A stretch of 64,000 nucleotides of DNA from Tritonibacter multivorans (lineage in GTDB: Bacteria; Pseudomonadota; Alphaproteobacteria; Rhodobacterales; Rhodobacteraceae): positions 436,501-500,500 of the forward strand of contig NZ_CYSD01000037.1 in NCBI RefSeq assembly GCF_001458415.1, in the 5' to 3' direction. Position numbers and translations under genes: made by a program. A model generated the notes under the pieces. It did not search any database and was not told the origin of the DNA. It saw only the letters and a list, made by a program, of their open reading frames with translations. Positions within the stretch are counted from its first letter, which is position 1, and every line of letters starts with the position of its first letter. Below are positions 8,081 through 15,720 of the stretch, piece after piece.

Positions 8081-8380
8081 ATGTTGGCCATCTACGATCT
8101 ACTTCAACTCGTTCTGGGTGTCGTCTACACCATCATGATTGTGCACATCATCATGAGCTGGCTGATCAACTTTCAGGTTCTGAACCTGGGTCAGCAGCTT
8201 GTCGCGCAGATCTGGTACGGCATTAACCGCCTGCTGGAGCCGCTGTATCAGCCGCTGCGTCGTATTCTGCCCAACACGCACCCCCTTGATCTGGCACCGC
8301 TTGTGGCGCTGATCGCCGTGATCGCGCTGCGCGCAATCATTCTGCCTGCCGTCTTTGGTGTAGGCCGCTACGGCTTCTAA
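8081..8380 (+). CDS. YggT family membrane protein
   Basis: A 99-aa protein with two hydrophobic segments (about residues 5-28 and 65-90) flanking an amphipathic stretch, and the family block GINRLLEPLYQPLRRILPNTHPLDLAPLVALI. YggT proteins are linked to osmotic tolerance and to cell-division or photosystem-assembly membrane organisation in other bacteria; the molecular role is not settled. It sits upstream of recQ with a 99-nt gap. Confidence 0.9.
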   Translation: MLAIYDLLQLVLGVVYTIMIVHIIMSWLINFQVLNLGQQLVAQIWYGINRLLEPLYQPLRRILPNTHPLDLAPLVALIAVIALRAIILPAVFGVGRYGF

Positions 8381-8387
8381 CGTGGCG

Positions 8388-8410
8388 AAGCGCAGCACAA
8401 AGCTGCGCTT
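8388..8410 (+). terminator. Hairpin after yggT, possible terminator
   Basis: AAGCGCAG and CTGCGCTT form a perfect 8-bp stem with a 7-nt loop just after the yggT stop. There is no T tract after it, so it may be an mRNA-end stabiliser or a weak terminator rather than an efficient one. Confidence 0.35.
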
Positions 8411-8479
8411 GCCCCTTGCCGGTCGAATCGCTCTGTGGGATTGTGCAGCCCGTAAAAGAACGAGCAGCGATCCCCGTCC

Positions 8480-10531
8480 GTGACCATTACCCAAACCTCT
8501 GCCTTGCCGCTGTTGCGCGACATTTTTGGCTATGACGCCTTCCGGCCCGGCCAGGAAGAGATCGTTGATGCCGTGACCGCGGGCGAAAACGTCTTGGCGA
8601 TCATGCCAACGGGTGGTGGTAAATCTTTGTGTTTCCAACTGCCTGCGTTGATGCGGGACGGGATCACCGTGGTGATCTCTCCGCTCATTGCATTGATGCG
8701 GGATCAGGTGCGCGCCCTGCAGGAAGCGGGTGTCTGCGCCGGTGCGCTCACCTCGGGCAATACCGAGGAAGAGACCGAAGCCGTTTGGGATGCCATCGAA
8801 GAAGGTCGCCTGAAACTACTGTACATGGCGCCGGAGCGTCTGGCCTCGGGGGCTGCCATGGGCATGCTGCGGCGGATCGGGGTCAGCTTTATTGCCGTGG
8901 ACGAGGCCCACTGTGTTAGCCAATGGGGCCATGATTTCCGCCCCGACTATCTGCGGATCGGCGAATTGCGCCGCGCGCTGGACGTGCCTTTGGCGGCCTT
9001 TACCGCCACTGCGGATCAGGAAACGCAGGAAGAGATCGTCCAGAAACTGTTCGACGGCGAAGCCCCGCGCGCCTTTCTGCGTGGCTTTGACCGGCCCAAT
9101 ATCCATCTGGCCTTTGCCGCCAAAGACAGCCCCCGCCGCCAGATCCTGGACTTTGCGGCCGCCCGCCCGGGGCAGTCTGGCATTGTCTATTGCGGCACGC
9201 GCGCCAAAACCGAAGACCTGTCCAATGCGCTGAACGCGGCCGGTCATACCGCCTGCTTTTATCATGGCGGCATGGATGCCGAAGACCGCCGCATTGTGGA
9301 AACCCGTTTCGCCCGCGAAGACGGTTTGATTGTGGTGGCCACCGTGGCCTTTGGAATGGGGATCGACAAGCCGGACATCCGCTGGGTGGCCCATGCGGAC
9401 CTGTCGAAATCAATCGAGGCCTATTATCAGGAAATCGGTCGCGCCGGCCGCGACGGGGCACCGGCGGAAACGCTGACCCTATTTGGCCCCGAAGACATTC
9501 GCCTGCGCCGCAATCAGATCGACGAAGGTCTGGCCCCGGCCGAACGGCGCGCAGCGGATCATGCGCGCCTGAACGCGCTGCTGGGGTTGGCAGAGGCCAT
9601 GACCTGCCGCCGCCAGACACTGCTTGCCTATTTCGGCGAAGCGGCAGAGCCCTGCGGCAATTGCGATCTGTGTGACACCCCGCCTGCGACCTTTGATGGC
9701 ACCACGTCGGTGCGCAAGGCGCTGTCAGCAATTTTGCGCACGGATGAGACCTATGGATCAGGCCATTTGATCGACATTCTGTTGGGCAACACGACCGACC
9801 GGGTGCGGGCACGTCGCCATGATGATCTGTCGGTTTTTGGCTGCGGTCAGGAGCATTCCAAAGCGGAATGGCAGGCGGTGTTTCGGCAGATGATGGGCCG
9901 CGATCTGGTGCGTCCCGACCCCGAACGCCATGGCGCGTTGCGGATGACCGAACCTGCGCTGCCGATCCTGAAAGGCGAGGCGTCGATTACTCTGCGCAAA
10001 GACACGATCAAAGCCGCTGGTCGCCGCCCTGCGGTAAAAGCGCTGGTGTCGGATGAAGACGCGCCGCTGTTGTCGGCGCTTAAAGCCAAACGACGGGCAC
10101 TGGCAGAGGCACAGAAAGTCCCGGCTTATGTGATTTTCCCAGATCGCACCCTGATCGAGATGGCCGAAAACCGTCCGCAGACTCTGGATGCGATGGCGCG
10201 GATTTCTGGTGTCGGGGCCAAAAAACTGGACCGCTATGGCGCGGAATTTGTTGCGGTTATCAGTGGCGAAACCGAAGAGCTGCACCCGGCGCGCCGCAAG
10301 CTGGCCGCGCGCGGTGTTGGAGAGTTGTACGATCAACTGCTGGAAGTGCAGGGGCAGCTTCTATACGGAACATGTGGCACGCTGAAGCCGCTGACCTGCT
10401 CGGCGTCGATGTTGGCCAAGGTCGCAGCACTGCGCGCCGATGATGAAGCCGGGCTCGCCCGGCTGCTGGGAGAGCGCCGCACGGAACGTTTTTCTTCGGC
10501 GTTTCTGGACGTCTTGCGCGGCGCGGGCTAG
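8480..10531 (+). CDS. recQ: ATP-dependent DNA helicase RecQ
   Basis: A 683-aa 3'-5' superfamily 2 helicase for recombination and replication-fork repair. Domains in order: DEAD-type motor with Walker A MPTGGGKS (residues 42-49) and DEAH in AVDEAHCVSQWGHDFRPDY (about 138-156); helicase C-terminal domain with VATVAFGMGIDKPDIRWVAH and YYQEIGRAGRDG; a RecQ zinc site (CRRQ...CGNCDLC, about 376-400); winged helix; and a C-terminal HRDC domain (about 520-600). Translation starts at GTG. Length and domain order are normal for RecQ. Confidence 0.96.
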   Translation: MTITQTSALPLLRDIFGYDAFRPGQEEIVDAVTAGENVLAIMPTGGGKSLCFQLPALMRDGITVVISPLIALMRDQVRALQEAGVCAGALTSGNTEEETEAVWDAIEEGRLKLLYMAPERLASGAAMGMLRRIGVSFIAVDEAHCVSQWGHDFRPDYLRIGELRRALDVPLAAFTATADQETQEEIVQKLFDGEAPRAFLRGFDRPNIHLAFAAKDSPRRQILDFAAARPGQSGIVYCGTRAKTEDLSNALNAAGHTACFYHGGMDAEDRRIVETRFAREDGLIVVATVAFGMGIDKPDIRWVAHADLSKSIEAYYQEIGRAGRDGAPAETLTLFGPEDIRLRRNQIDEGLAPAERRAADHARLNALLGLAEAMTCRRQTLLAYFGEAAEPCGNCDLCDTPPATFDGTTSVRKALSAILRTDETYGSGHLIDILLGNTTDRVRARRHDDLSVFGCGQEHSKAEWQAVFRQMMGRDLVRPDPERHGALRMTEPALPILKGEASITLRKDTIKAAGRRPAVKALVSDEDAPLLSALKAKRRALAEAQKVPAYVIFPDRTLIEMAENRPQTLDAMARISGVGAKKLDRYGAEFVAVISGETEELHPARRKLAARGVGELYDQLLEVQGQLLYGTCGTLKPLTCSASMLAKVAALRADDEAGLARLLGERRTERFSSAFLDVLRGAG

Positions 10532-10562
10532 GTCATCACCAAGGATCAAAAGGGGACAGAAC

Positions 10563-11327
10563 ATGCAGGTTGTGGTTTCACCAGCCAAGAAGCTTGATTG
10601 GAGCACACGGGAGCACGACGTGACTTTCCCGGCTTTTCAGCAGGATGCGATTGCACTTGCTGCAGTTGCGCGCGATCTGTCGGTCGCTGACCTGATGAAG
10701 CTGATGCACATCAGCGAAGATCTGGCCAAGCTGAACTATGACCGTTTCCGCGATTTTGCCGATGACCCGAAAACGGAAGACCTGCGTCCCGCCGCACTGG
10801 CATTTGCCGGAGATACCTATCAGGGCTTGGAAGCAGCGTCCCTGGATGCGGAGGAAATGGCTTGGGCACAGGATCATTTCCGCATCCTGTCCGGTCTGTA
10901 TGGCTTGTTGCGCCCCTTGGATGCGATCCAACCCTATCGTCTGGAGATGGGGTCGCGGCTGAAGAACCCGCGCGGAAAGAACCTCTATGAGTATTGGGGG
11001 GCGCAGATTGCCGAAGCCCTCAATGCGCAGGCGGCGGCTATCGGGAGCGATGTTCTGGTGAATTGCGCCAGCCAGGAATACTTTGGCGCCGTCGATTTGG
11101 GCGCGCTGAAACCGCAGGTGATCACCCCTGTCTTTATGGAAGACAAGCCCGGTGGCCCCAAAGTTGTAAGCTTCCACGCGAAGCGTGCGCGTGGTGCAAT
11201 GGCCCGTTTCATTATCCAGCGCCGTCTGACAAATTCGGCTGGCATCCTGGAGTTTGACACAGGTGGCTATGCCTATCGTGCGGAGCTGTCAGAGCCGCAA
11301 AAACCGGTGTTCTTGCGGGCCGGATAA
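10563..11327 (+). CDS. yaaA: Peroxide stress protein YaaA
   Basis: A 254-aa DUF328/YaaA protein. The family limits damage from hydrogen peroxide by lowering available intracellular iron and has a DNA-binding fold in E. coli. Diagnostic stretches are MQVVVSPAKKLDW at the start, FRILSGLYGLLRPLDAIQPYRLEMG (about residues 101-125) and VLVNCASQEYFGAV. The frame is open into recQ, but the ATG at 10563 begins the conserved sequence, with AGGGGACAG before it. It lies 31 nt after recQ on the same strand. Its stop is 3 nt from the stop of the convergent histidine kinase gene. Confidence 0.93.
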   Translation: MQVVVSPAKKLDWSTREHDVTFPAFQQDAIALAAVARDLSVADLMKLMHISEDLAKLNYDRFRDFADDPKTEDLRPAALAFAGDTYQGLEAASLDAEEMAWAQDHFRILSGLYGLLRPLDAIQPYRLEMGSRLKNPRGKNLYEYWGAQIAEALNAQAAAIGSDVLVNCASQEYFGAVDLGALKPQVITPVFMEDKPGGPKVVSFHAKRARGAMARFIIQRRLTNSAGILEFDTGGYAYRAELSEPQKPVFLRAG

Positions 11328-11330
11328 GCC

Positions 11331-13568
11331 CTAGCCTGCCTGTTCCAGTGCGAGTTCCAGCGGGGCGGCATCTGTCGGGTGGTAGGCGTGGATCTTTTCG
11401 TGGATCAACGCCTTGCGTAGGGGTTTGGTCAGATAGTGGTCCAGCCCTGCGGCCAAGATCCCTTCGGAATCGCCGTCCATTGCGTGGGCTGTCAGGGCCA
11501 CAATCTGTACATGGGCGCCGGTTTCAGTTTCCAGCCGCCGGATTTCCTGCGTGGCTTCTTTGCCATCCATCTTTGGCATGGAGATATCCATAAAGATCAG
11601 GTCCGGCTGGAAACTTTGATAAAGTTCCACAGCCTCCAGGCCATTGCCCGCAAATTGCAGATCAATATCCAGTTCTTTGACCATCTTGCGGAAGACCAGT
11701 TGATTCGTGCGGTTGTCTTCGGCAGCGAGGACACGCATGCGACGCATATTGCCCGACGGGGCCGAAGGTGCCGGGGCAGACGTGGACGGTGCTGGATCGG
11801 ATTGCGTGGCCGGGGGCGTTTTGGCTGCTGCGGCGGCAGTGCCAGTTTTCTGCAGGTTGCTGAGAGCTGCAAACATCCCGCCGCGGGGCAGGGGTTTTTG
11901 CAGCACGCCATTGAAAATTTCTGCGACAGAGGCGTCCTTGTGGTCGGCAGGATCCGAGGACAGCAAAAGAATCGGAACGTCACGCCAGTCGTGCCGCAGG
12001 GCGCGGGCCAGTTTGAGCCCATCCATATTGGGCAGGTTGCGATCCGTGATCACCACGTCGATCTGAGCGTTCATCAGCTCCAGCGCCTGTGCCGCTGTAT
12101 CGGCGGTGGTCACCTGCAGGCCCATGCGGTTCAGCTGACGGGCAAGGATGTCGCGGTTGGCGACAAGGTCATCCACCAACAGCACCTGCTTCAGATTCCC
12201 GGGCAGTTCTGGCGTGGCTTGCTCGCCATTGGCGGCCTCGCTTAGCGGGATGCGGAAGCCAAAACAGGACCCTTCGCCATGGGTGCTTTCAACCCAGATT
12301 TCGCCATCCATAAGCTTGACCAGCCGTTCGGTAATGGCGAGGCCAAGACCGGTTCCTTCGAACTGGCGGTTGGTGGCATCTTCGACCTGATTAAATTCGC
12401 CAAAGATATGTTTGATCTTCTCTTCCGGGATGCCGATGCCCGTGTCCTCGATCGAGATATGGACATTGACTGTGTTTTCTTCGGGATGCGGGACGCCGGT
12501 GACGCGGGCGGTAACATGGCCTTCGCTGGTGAATTTCACCGCATTGCCAATGAGGTTGGTCAGGATCTGGCGGATACGCCCCGGGTCGCCGATGAAATTG
12601 GTTGGCATGAAGAGGTCGAAATCAACCAGCAGCTCCAAACCTTTGTCGCGCGCATTGGCCTGCAGCAGCATGACCACCTCGTGCATGCAGGCTTCGAGGT
12701 CGAAGGGTTCGGGATGCAGAACCAGTTTGTCGGCCTCGATTTTGGAATAGTCCAGAACGTCGTTGATAATGACCAGCAGTGCCTCGCCCGAGTTTTTGAT
12801 CGTATTGGCATAGAGGCGCTGGTCGTCCGTCAGGGTGGTGTCGAACAACAGTTCTGCCATGCCGACAACGCCGTTCATTGGCGTGCGAATCTCGTGGCTC
12901 ATGTTCGCGAGGAAGGCGGATTTGGCGCGGCTGGCGGCCTCGGCCTTTTCGCGGGCGGTGCGCAGTTCTTCTTCGTAGTGGACGGTCGACGTGATATCGA
13001 GCGCAAGGCTGATCATATCGCCATCATGACCGCGCTGGTCGATCACCTTGACATAGCGGTCGTTCCACAGCCGGATTACGGTCGGTTCCGGCTGTGGCGA
13101 TTGCCAGCGTTCGGACATCATGGCGCGCCAGGAATCGGCGGTCAGTTCTTCGGTATCGATCAGCCCTTCGTCGGTCAGGATCTGAAGAATGCGCTGATAG
13201 GAAATGCCCGGCGCAACCTCTTCCACACCCTCAAAAATATTCAGGTAGGCCGTGTTCGCGCCAATCAATCTGCTTTGCGAATCGAAAAAGGCAAACCCGT
13301 CCTGAAAGGCCTGGATTGAATGCCACAAGCGGCGTTCGGCCTGTTCTACTTTTTCGTTGGCAGTGTTGAGATCGCTTTTCACCTTTTCGTTTTCATCACG
13401 CACATTGGCGATGGTCGCTTGCGTCACACCAATGCGTTTGGTCAGGGCAAGCGCGTGCCGGCCCAACTTGCGGTTGGCTTCCGTCAATTCGGCTTGTTTC
13501 AGTTCTAAAAGTCGTTCAGCGGCAAGACGGGCGCGTCGTTCCTGAGCCAACTTGTCTGCAAGCGACAT
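11331..13568 (-). CDS. Hybrid sensor histidine kinase with PAS and two receiver domains
   Basis: A 745-aa cytoplasmic hybrid kinase with no membrane segment. Order: N-terminal coiled coil (about 1-80); PAS domain (about 82-195); HisKA with the phospho-acceptor His225 in SHEIRTPMNG; HATPase with Asn342 and the GTGLGL box (about 405-410); first receiver with Asp509 (ITDRNLPNMDG) and Lys558; an Ala/Pro-rich linker (575-608); second receiver with Asp661 (FMDISMPKMDG) and Lys715. Both receivers keep the phospho-Asp and Lys; the first has LVDD in place of a longer acidic cluster. No Hpt domain is present, and no cognate regulator lies beside it. A strong terminator ends only 12 nt before its ATG. 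Confidence 0.9.
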   Translation of the reverse strand: MSLADKLAQERRARLAAERLLELKQAELTEANRKLGRHALALTKRIGVTQATIANVRDENEKVKSDLNTANEKVEQAERRLWHSIQAFQDGFAFFDSQSRLIGANTAYLNIFEGVEEVAPGISYQRILQILTDEGLIDTEELTADSWRAMMSERWQSPQPEPTVIRLWNDRYVKVIDQRGHDGDMISLALDITSTVHYEEELRTAREKAEAASRAKSAFLANMSHEIRTPMNGVVGMAELLFDTTLTDDQRLYANTIKNSGEALLVIINDVLDYSKIEADKLVLHPEPFDLEACMHEVVMLLQANARDKGLELLVDFDLFMPTNFIGDPGRIRQILTNLIGNAVKFTSEGHVTARVTGVPHPEENTVNVHISIEDTGIGIPEEKIKHIFGEFNQVEDATNRQFEGTGLGLAITERLVKLMDGEIWVESTHGEGSCFGFRIPLSEAANGEQATPELPGNLKQVLLVDDLVANRDILARQLNRMGLQVTTADTAAQALELMNAQIDVVITDRNLPNMDGLKLARALRHDWRDVPILLLSSDPADHKDASVAEIFNGVLQKPLPRGGMFAALSNLQKTGTAAAAAKTPPATQSDPAPSTSAPAPSAPSGNMRRMRVLAAEDNRTNQLVFRKMVKELDIDLQFAGNGLEAVELYQSFQPDLIFMDISMPKMDGKEATQEIRRLETETGAHVQIVALTAHAMDGDSEGILAAGLDHYLTKPLRKALIHEKIHAYHPTDAAPLELALEQAG

Positions 13569-13580
13569 GCAGCAAACTCC

Positions 13581-13613
13581 AAAAAAAGGTGCGGGTGTGA
13601 TATCAACCCGCCC
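13581..13613 (-). terminator. Intrinsic terminator after the MoxR/DUF58 cluster, directly before the histidine kinase
   Basis: On the minus strand GGGCGGGT pairs with ACCCGCACC (GCGGGT/ACCCGC core, then GG/CC across a one-base bulge) around an 8-9 nt loop and runs into seven T. The T run ends 12 nt before the histidine kinase ATG at 13568, so it could also act on readthrough into that gene. Confidence 0.65.
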
Positions 13614-13664
13614 ACTTTTGCAGAGATTCCTTAATCAGGGTTTAGCGGCTGGAAACCATGTCAC

Positions 13665-15707
13665 TTATCGGCGTCCTTCGCGCAGCCATGCGACGACCAA
13701 AGTGCCCATCGCCAGCAGCAGCATCAGCCAGGGAGGCAGCAGCTGGCTTTGTCGGACTGTCGTCGTTTCGGCCGCGCCGCGTGGCAAAAGCCCAATCCAA
13801 CCGCGCCCGGCTGCGGGGCGCCCTTCGCGGATGTCGCGCAACCTTGGAATACCATCTTCAACGGCCAGCGTGCCGCCGCGCCATGTTTGGATCAGCGGTG
13901 CCAGGACAGCACCCGTTGCCAATGGCGTTTCAAATTCTCGCGGCGACTGTGGGCCAAGGCCGATGACGGTTTCCTGATCGCTTTCGCGCAGGCGATAGAG
14001 GCCCACCATAGGCCCCTCATATCGCCCTTCCCAAAGACCCGGTGCGGTCTGTGTCAGCTCGCGCGTTTCAACTTCGCCGTCCGGGCGCTGGATTTCAACG
14101 GTCCCGACCGTGTCGCCGAGGCTGCGACGACGGATGATCAGGGACTGCCCAGAAGCGGTCGCGCTCAGCACCTCTTCTTCCAGCTCTGGTTCTTTCATCA
14201 TCCAGTGGGACAGACGGCGCAGCAGCTCCAGCTGCGGTCCGCCGCCATCGTAGCCACGTGACCAAAGCCAGGCGTGATCGGATGCCAGAAGTGCGACACG
14301 CCCTTCGTCGACGCGGTCCAGAACCAGAAGCGGGCGATCATCAACGCCCTGCATCAAGGTGTGGCCACTTGTGGCAGCCAGATCGACCAGACGAAGCCAC
14401 CGGCCCCAGCTGTCGCGACCTTCAAGGTCAGCGGTCACCGGGTGTTTGTCGCCCGTCAGGGTCACGGCAGGGCGATAGGATTGTTCCAGCACACGGGCCG
14501 AGGGCTGCGCCGGCAGAACGTCGGCCAGAGGCGTGCGGAAGATACTATCCGCACTGGCAAAGTCAGGACCCGCAGCCACCAGAACCGCGCCGCCGTCACG
14601 CACATAATTGGCAACGTTATCCAGATAGATGGTCGGCAAGATGCCGCGTCGCTTGTAGCGGTCAAATATGATCAGGTCGAAGTCGTCGATCTTTTCCAGA
14701 AACAGCTCGCGTGTGGGGAACGCGATCAGGGACAGTTCCTCCACCGGCACGCCGTCTTGTTTTTCGGGGGGGCGCAGAATGGTGAAATGCACAAGATCAA
14801 CCGAGCTGTCTGATTTCAGCAGGTTGCGCCAACTGCGGCCGCCCGGATGTGGGGCACCGGACACCAGCAAAACCCGCAGGCGATCGCGCACACCATTGAT
14901 CTGCACCAAGGCCACATTGTTGCGATCTGTCAGCTCTCCCAATGCGGGGGGGGTGCGAAATTCGATCACATTGCGTCCGCCGTGGGGCAGGGTTACGGGC
15001 AGTTCAAAGTCCCGTCCCACTGGCAGGGCAAATCTTTGCGGCGCTTCGCCGTCGACGGCAATATCCAGTTCCGCATGGCTCTGGCCTGCTGGCACTGCGC
15101 CAGCGTCGTCAATGCGCAGAGTTAGCGTCAGGGGCTCGCCGATTATGCCAAAGCTCGGCGCGTTGCGGACGATCAGGCGGCGGTCCCAGTCGGTGCTGCG
15201 GCCGGTGTGCAAAAGATGCAGCGGCGCAGGCAGATCGGGGGCTTGATCCATATCGTGGACCTGCCCGTCGGACAGCGCAATGATGCCCGCAATCCGCGCG
15301 CGCGGCTCATCCGCCAGCGCCTCGCGAATGACCGTCATCAACTGTGTACCGCTGTCGTCCGCGCTGTCGGGGATGGTGATCCAGCGCACGTCTGTGTTGG
15401 GGCGATCCGATAGGGCGGATGCAAGTGCGTCACGCGCCGTTGCCATTTGATCCGGACGATCGGCCAATTGGTTCGACGCACTTTGGTCCAGAGCAACCAG
15501 GACAATATCCGACAGCGGGCTCTGGTCGGCCTCTTGGCGAATGGGACCTGAAAGGGCGGCCAGCACAAACAGAGCGGCCAATCCCCGATAGCCCCAGCCC
15601 GGCAGTCGCCGCCAAAGAGCGACGCTGAGGGCCAGCAAAGTCAGCGCTGCCAGCGCGGCCAGCACCGGTAGCGGCACCAAAGGGTCAAAAAGCAGGCTCT
15701 GGCTCAT
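13665..15707 (-). CDS. Large membrane protein of the MoxR/DUF58/DUF4159 cluster
   Basis: A 680-aa protein with two N-terminal hydrophobic segments (about residues 8-31 and 38-52), a long extracytoplasmic region and a C-terminal membrane anchor (LLPPWLMLLLAMGTLVVAWL). After the second segment, SDIVLVALDQSASNQL resembles the start of a von Willebrand A fold with an altered metal site. RLRVLLVSGAPHPGGRSWRNLL and DGGAVLVAAGPDFAS resemble glutamine-amidotransferase-like folds without an obvious catalytic Cys. The frame is open 16 codons further up; the ATG at 15707 was chosen because the hydrophobic segment follows it closely. It lies 13 nt downstream of the DUF4159 gene. The biochemical role is unknown. 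Confidence 0.75.
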   Translation of the reverse strand: MSQSLLFDPLVPLPVLAALAALTLLALSVALWRRLPGWGYRGLAALFVLAALSGPIRQEADQSPLSDIVLVALDQSASNQLADRPDQMATARDALASALSDRPNTDVRWITIPDSADDSGTQLMTVIREALADEPRARIAGIIALSDGQVHDMDQAPDLPAPLHLLHTGRSTDWDRRLIVRNAPSFGIIGEPLTLTLRIDDAGAVPAGQSHAELDIAVDGEAPQRFALPVGRDFELPVTLPHGGRNVIEFRTPPALGELTDRNNVALVQINGVRDRLRVLLVSGAPHPGGRSWRNLLKSDSSVDLVHFTILRPPEKQDGVPVEELSLIAFPTRELFLEKIDDFDLIIFDRYKRRGILPTIYLDNVANYVRDGGAVLVAAGPDFASADSIFRTPLADVLPAQPSARVLEQSYRPAVTLTGDKHPVTADLEGRDSWGRWLRLVDLAATSGHTLMQGVDDRPLLVLDRVDEGRVALLASDHAWLWSRGYDGGGPQLELLRRLSHWMMKEPELEEEVLSATASGQSLIIRRRSLGDTVGTVEIQRPDGEVETRELTQTAPGLWEGRYEGPMVGLYRLRESDQETVIGLGPQSPREFETPLATGAVLAPLIQTWRGGTLAVEDGIPRLRDIREGRPAAGRGWIGLLPRGAAETTTVRQSQLLPPWLMLLLAMGTLVVAWLREGRR

Positions 15708-15720
15708 TTGAATGTGCTCC

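Noticed and set aside
12279-13319. Long plus-strand ORF (346 codons) opposite the histidine kinase.
   Set aside because: It is an antisense shadow: the minus strand encodes clear HisKA, HATPase and PAS motifs here.
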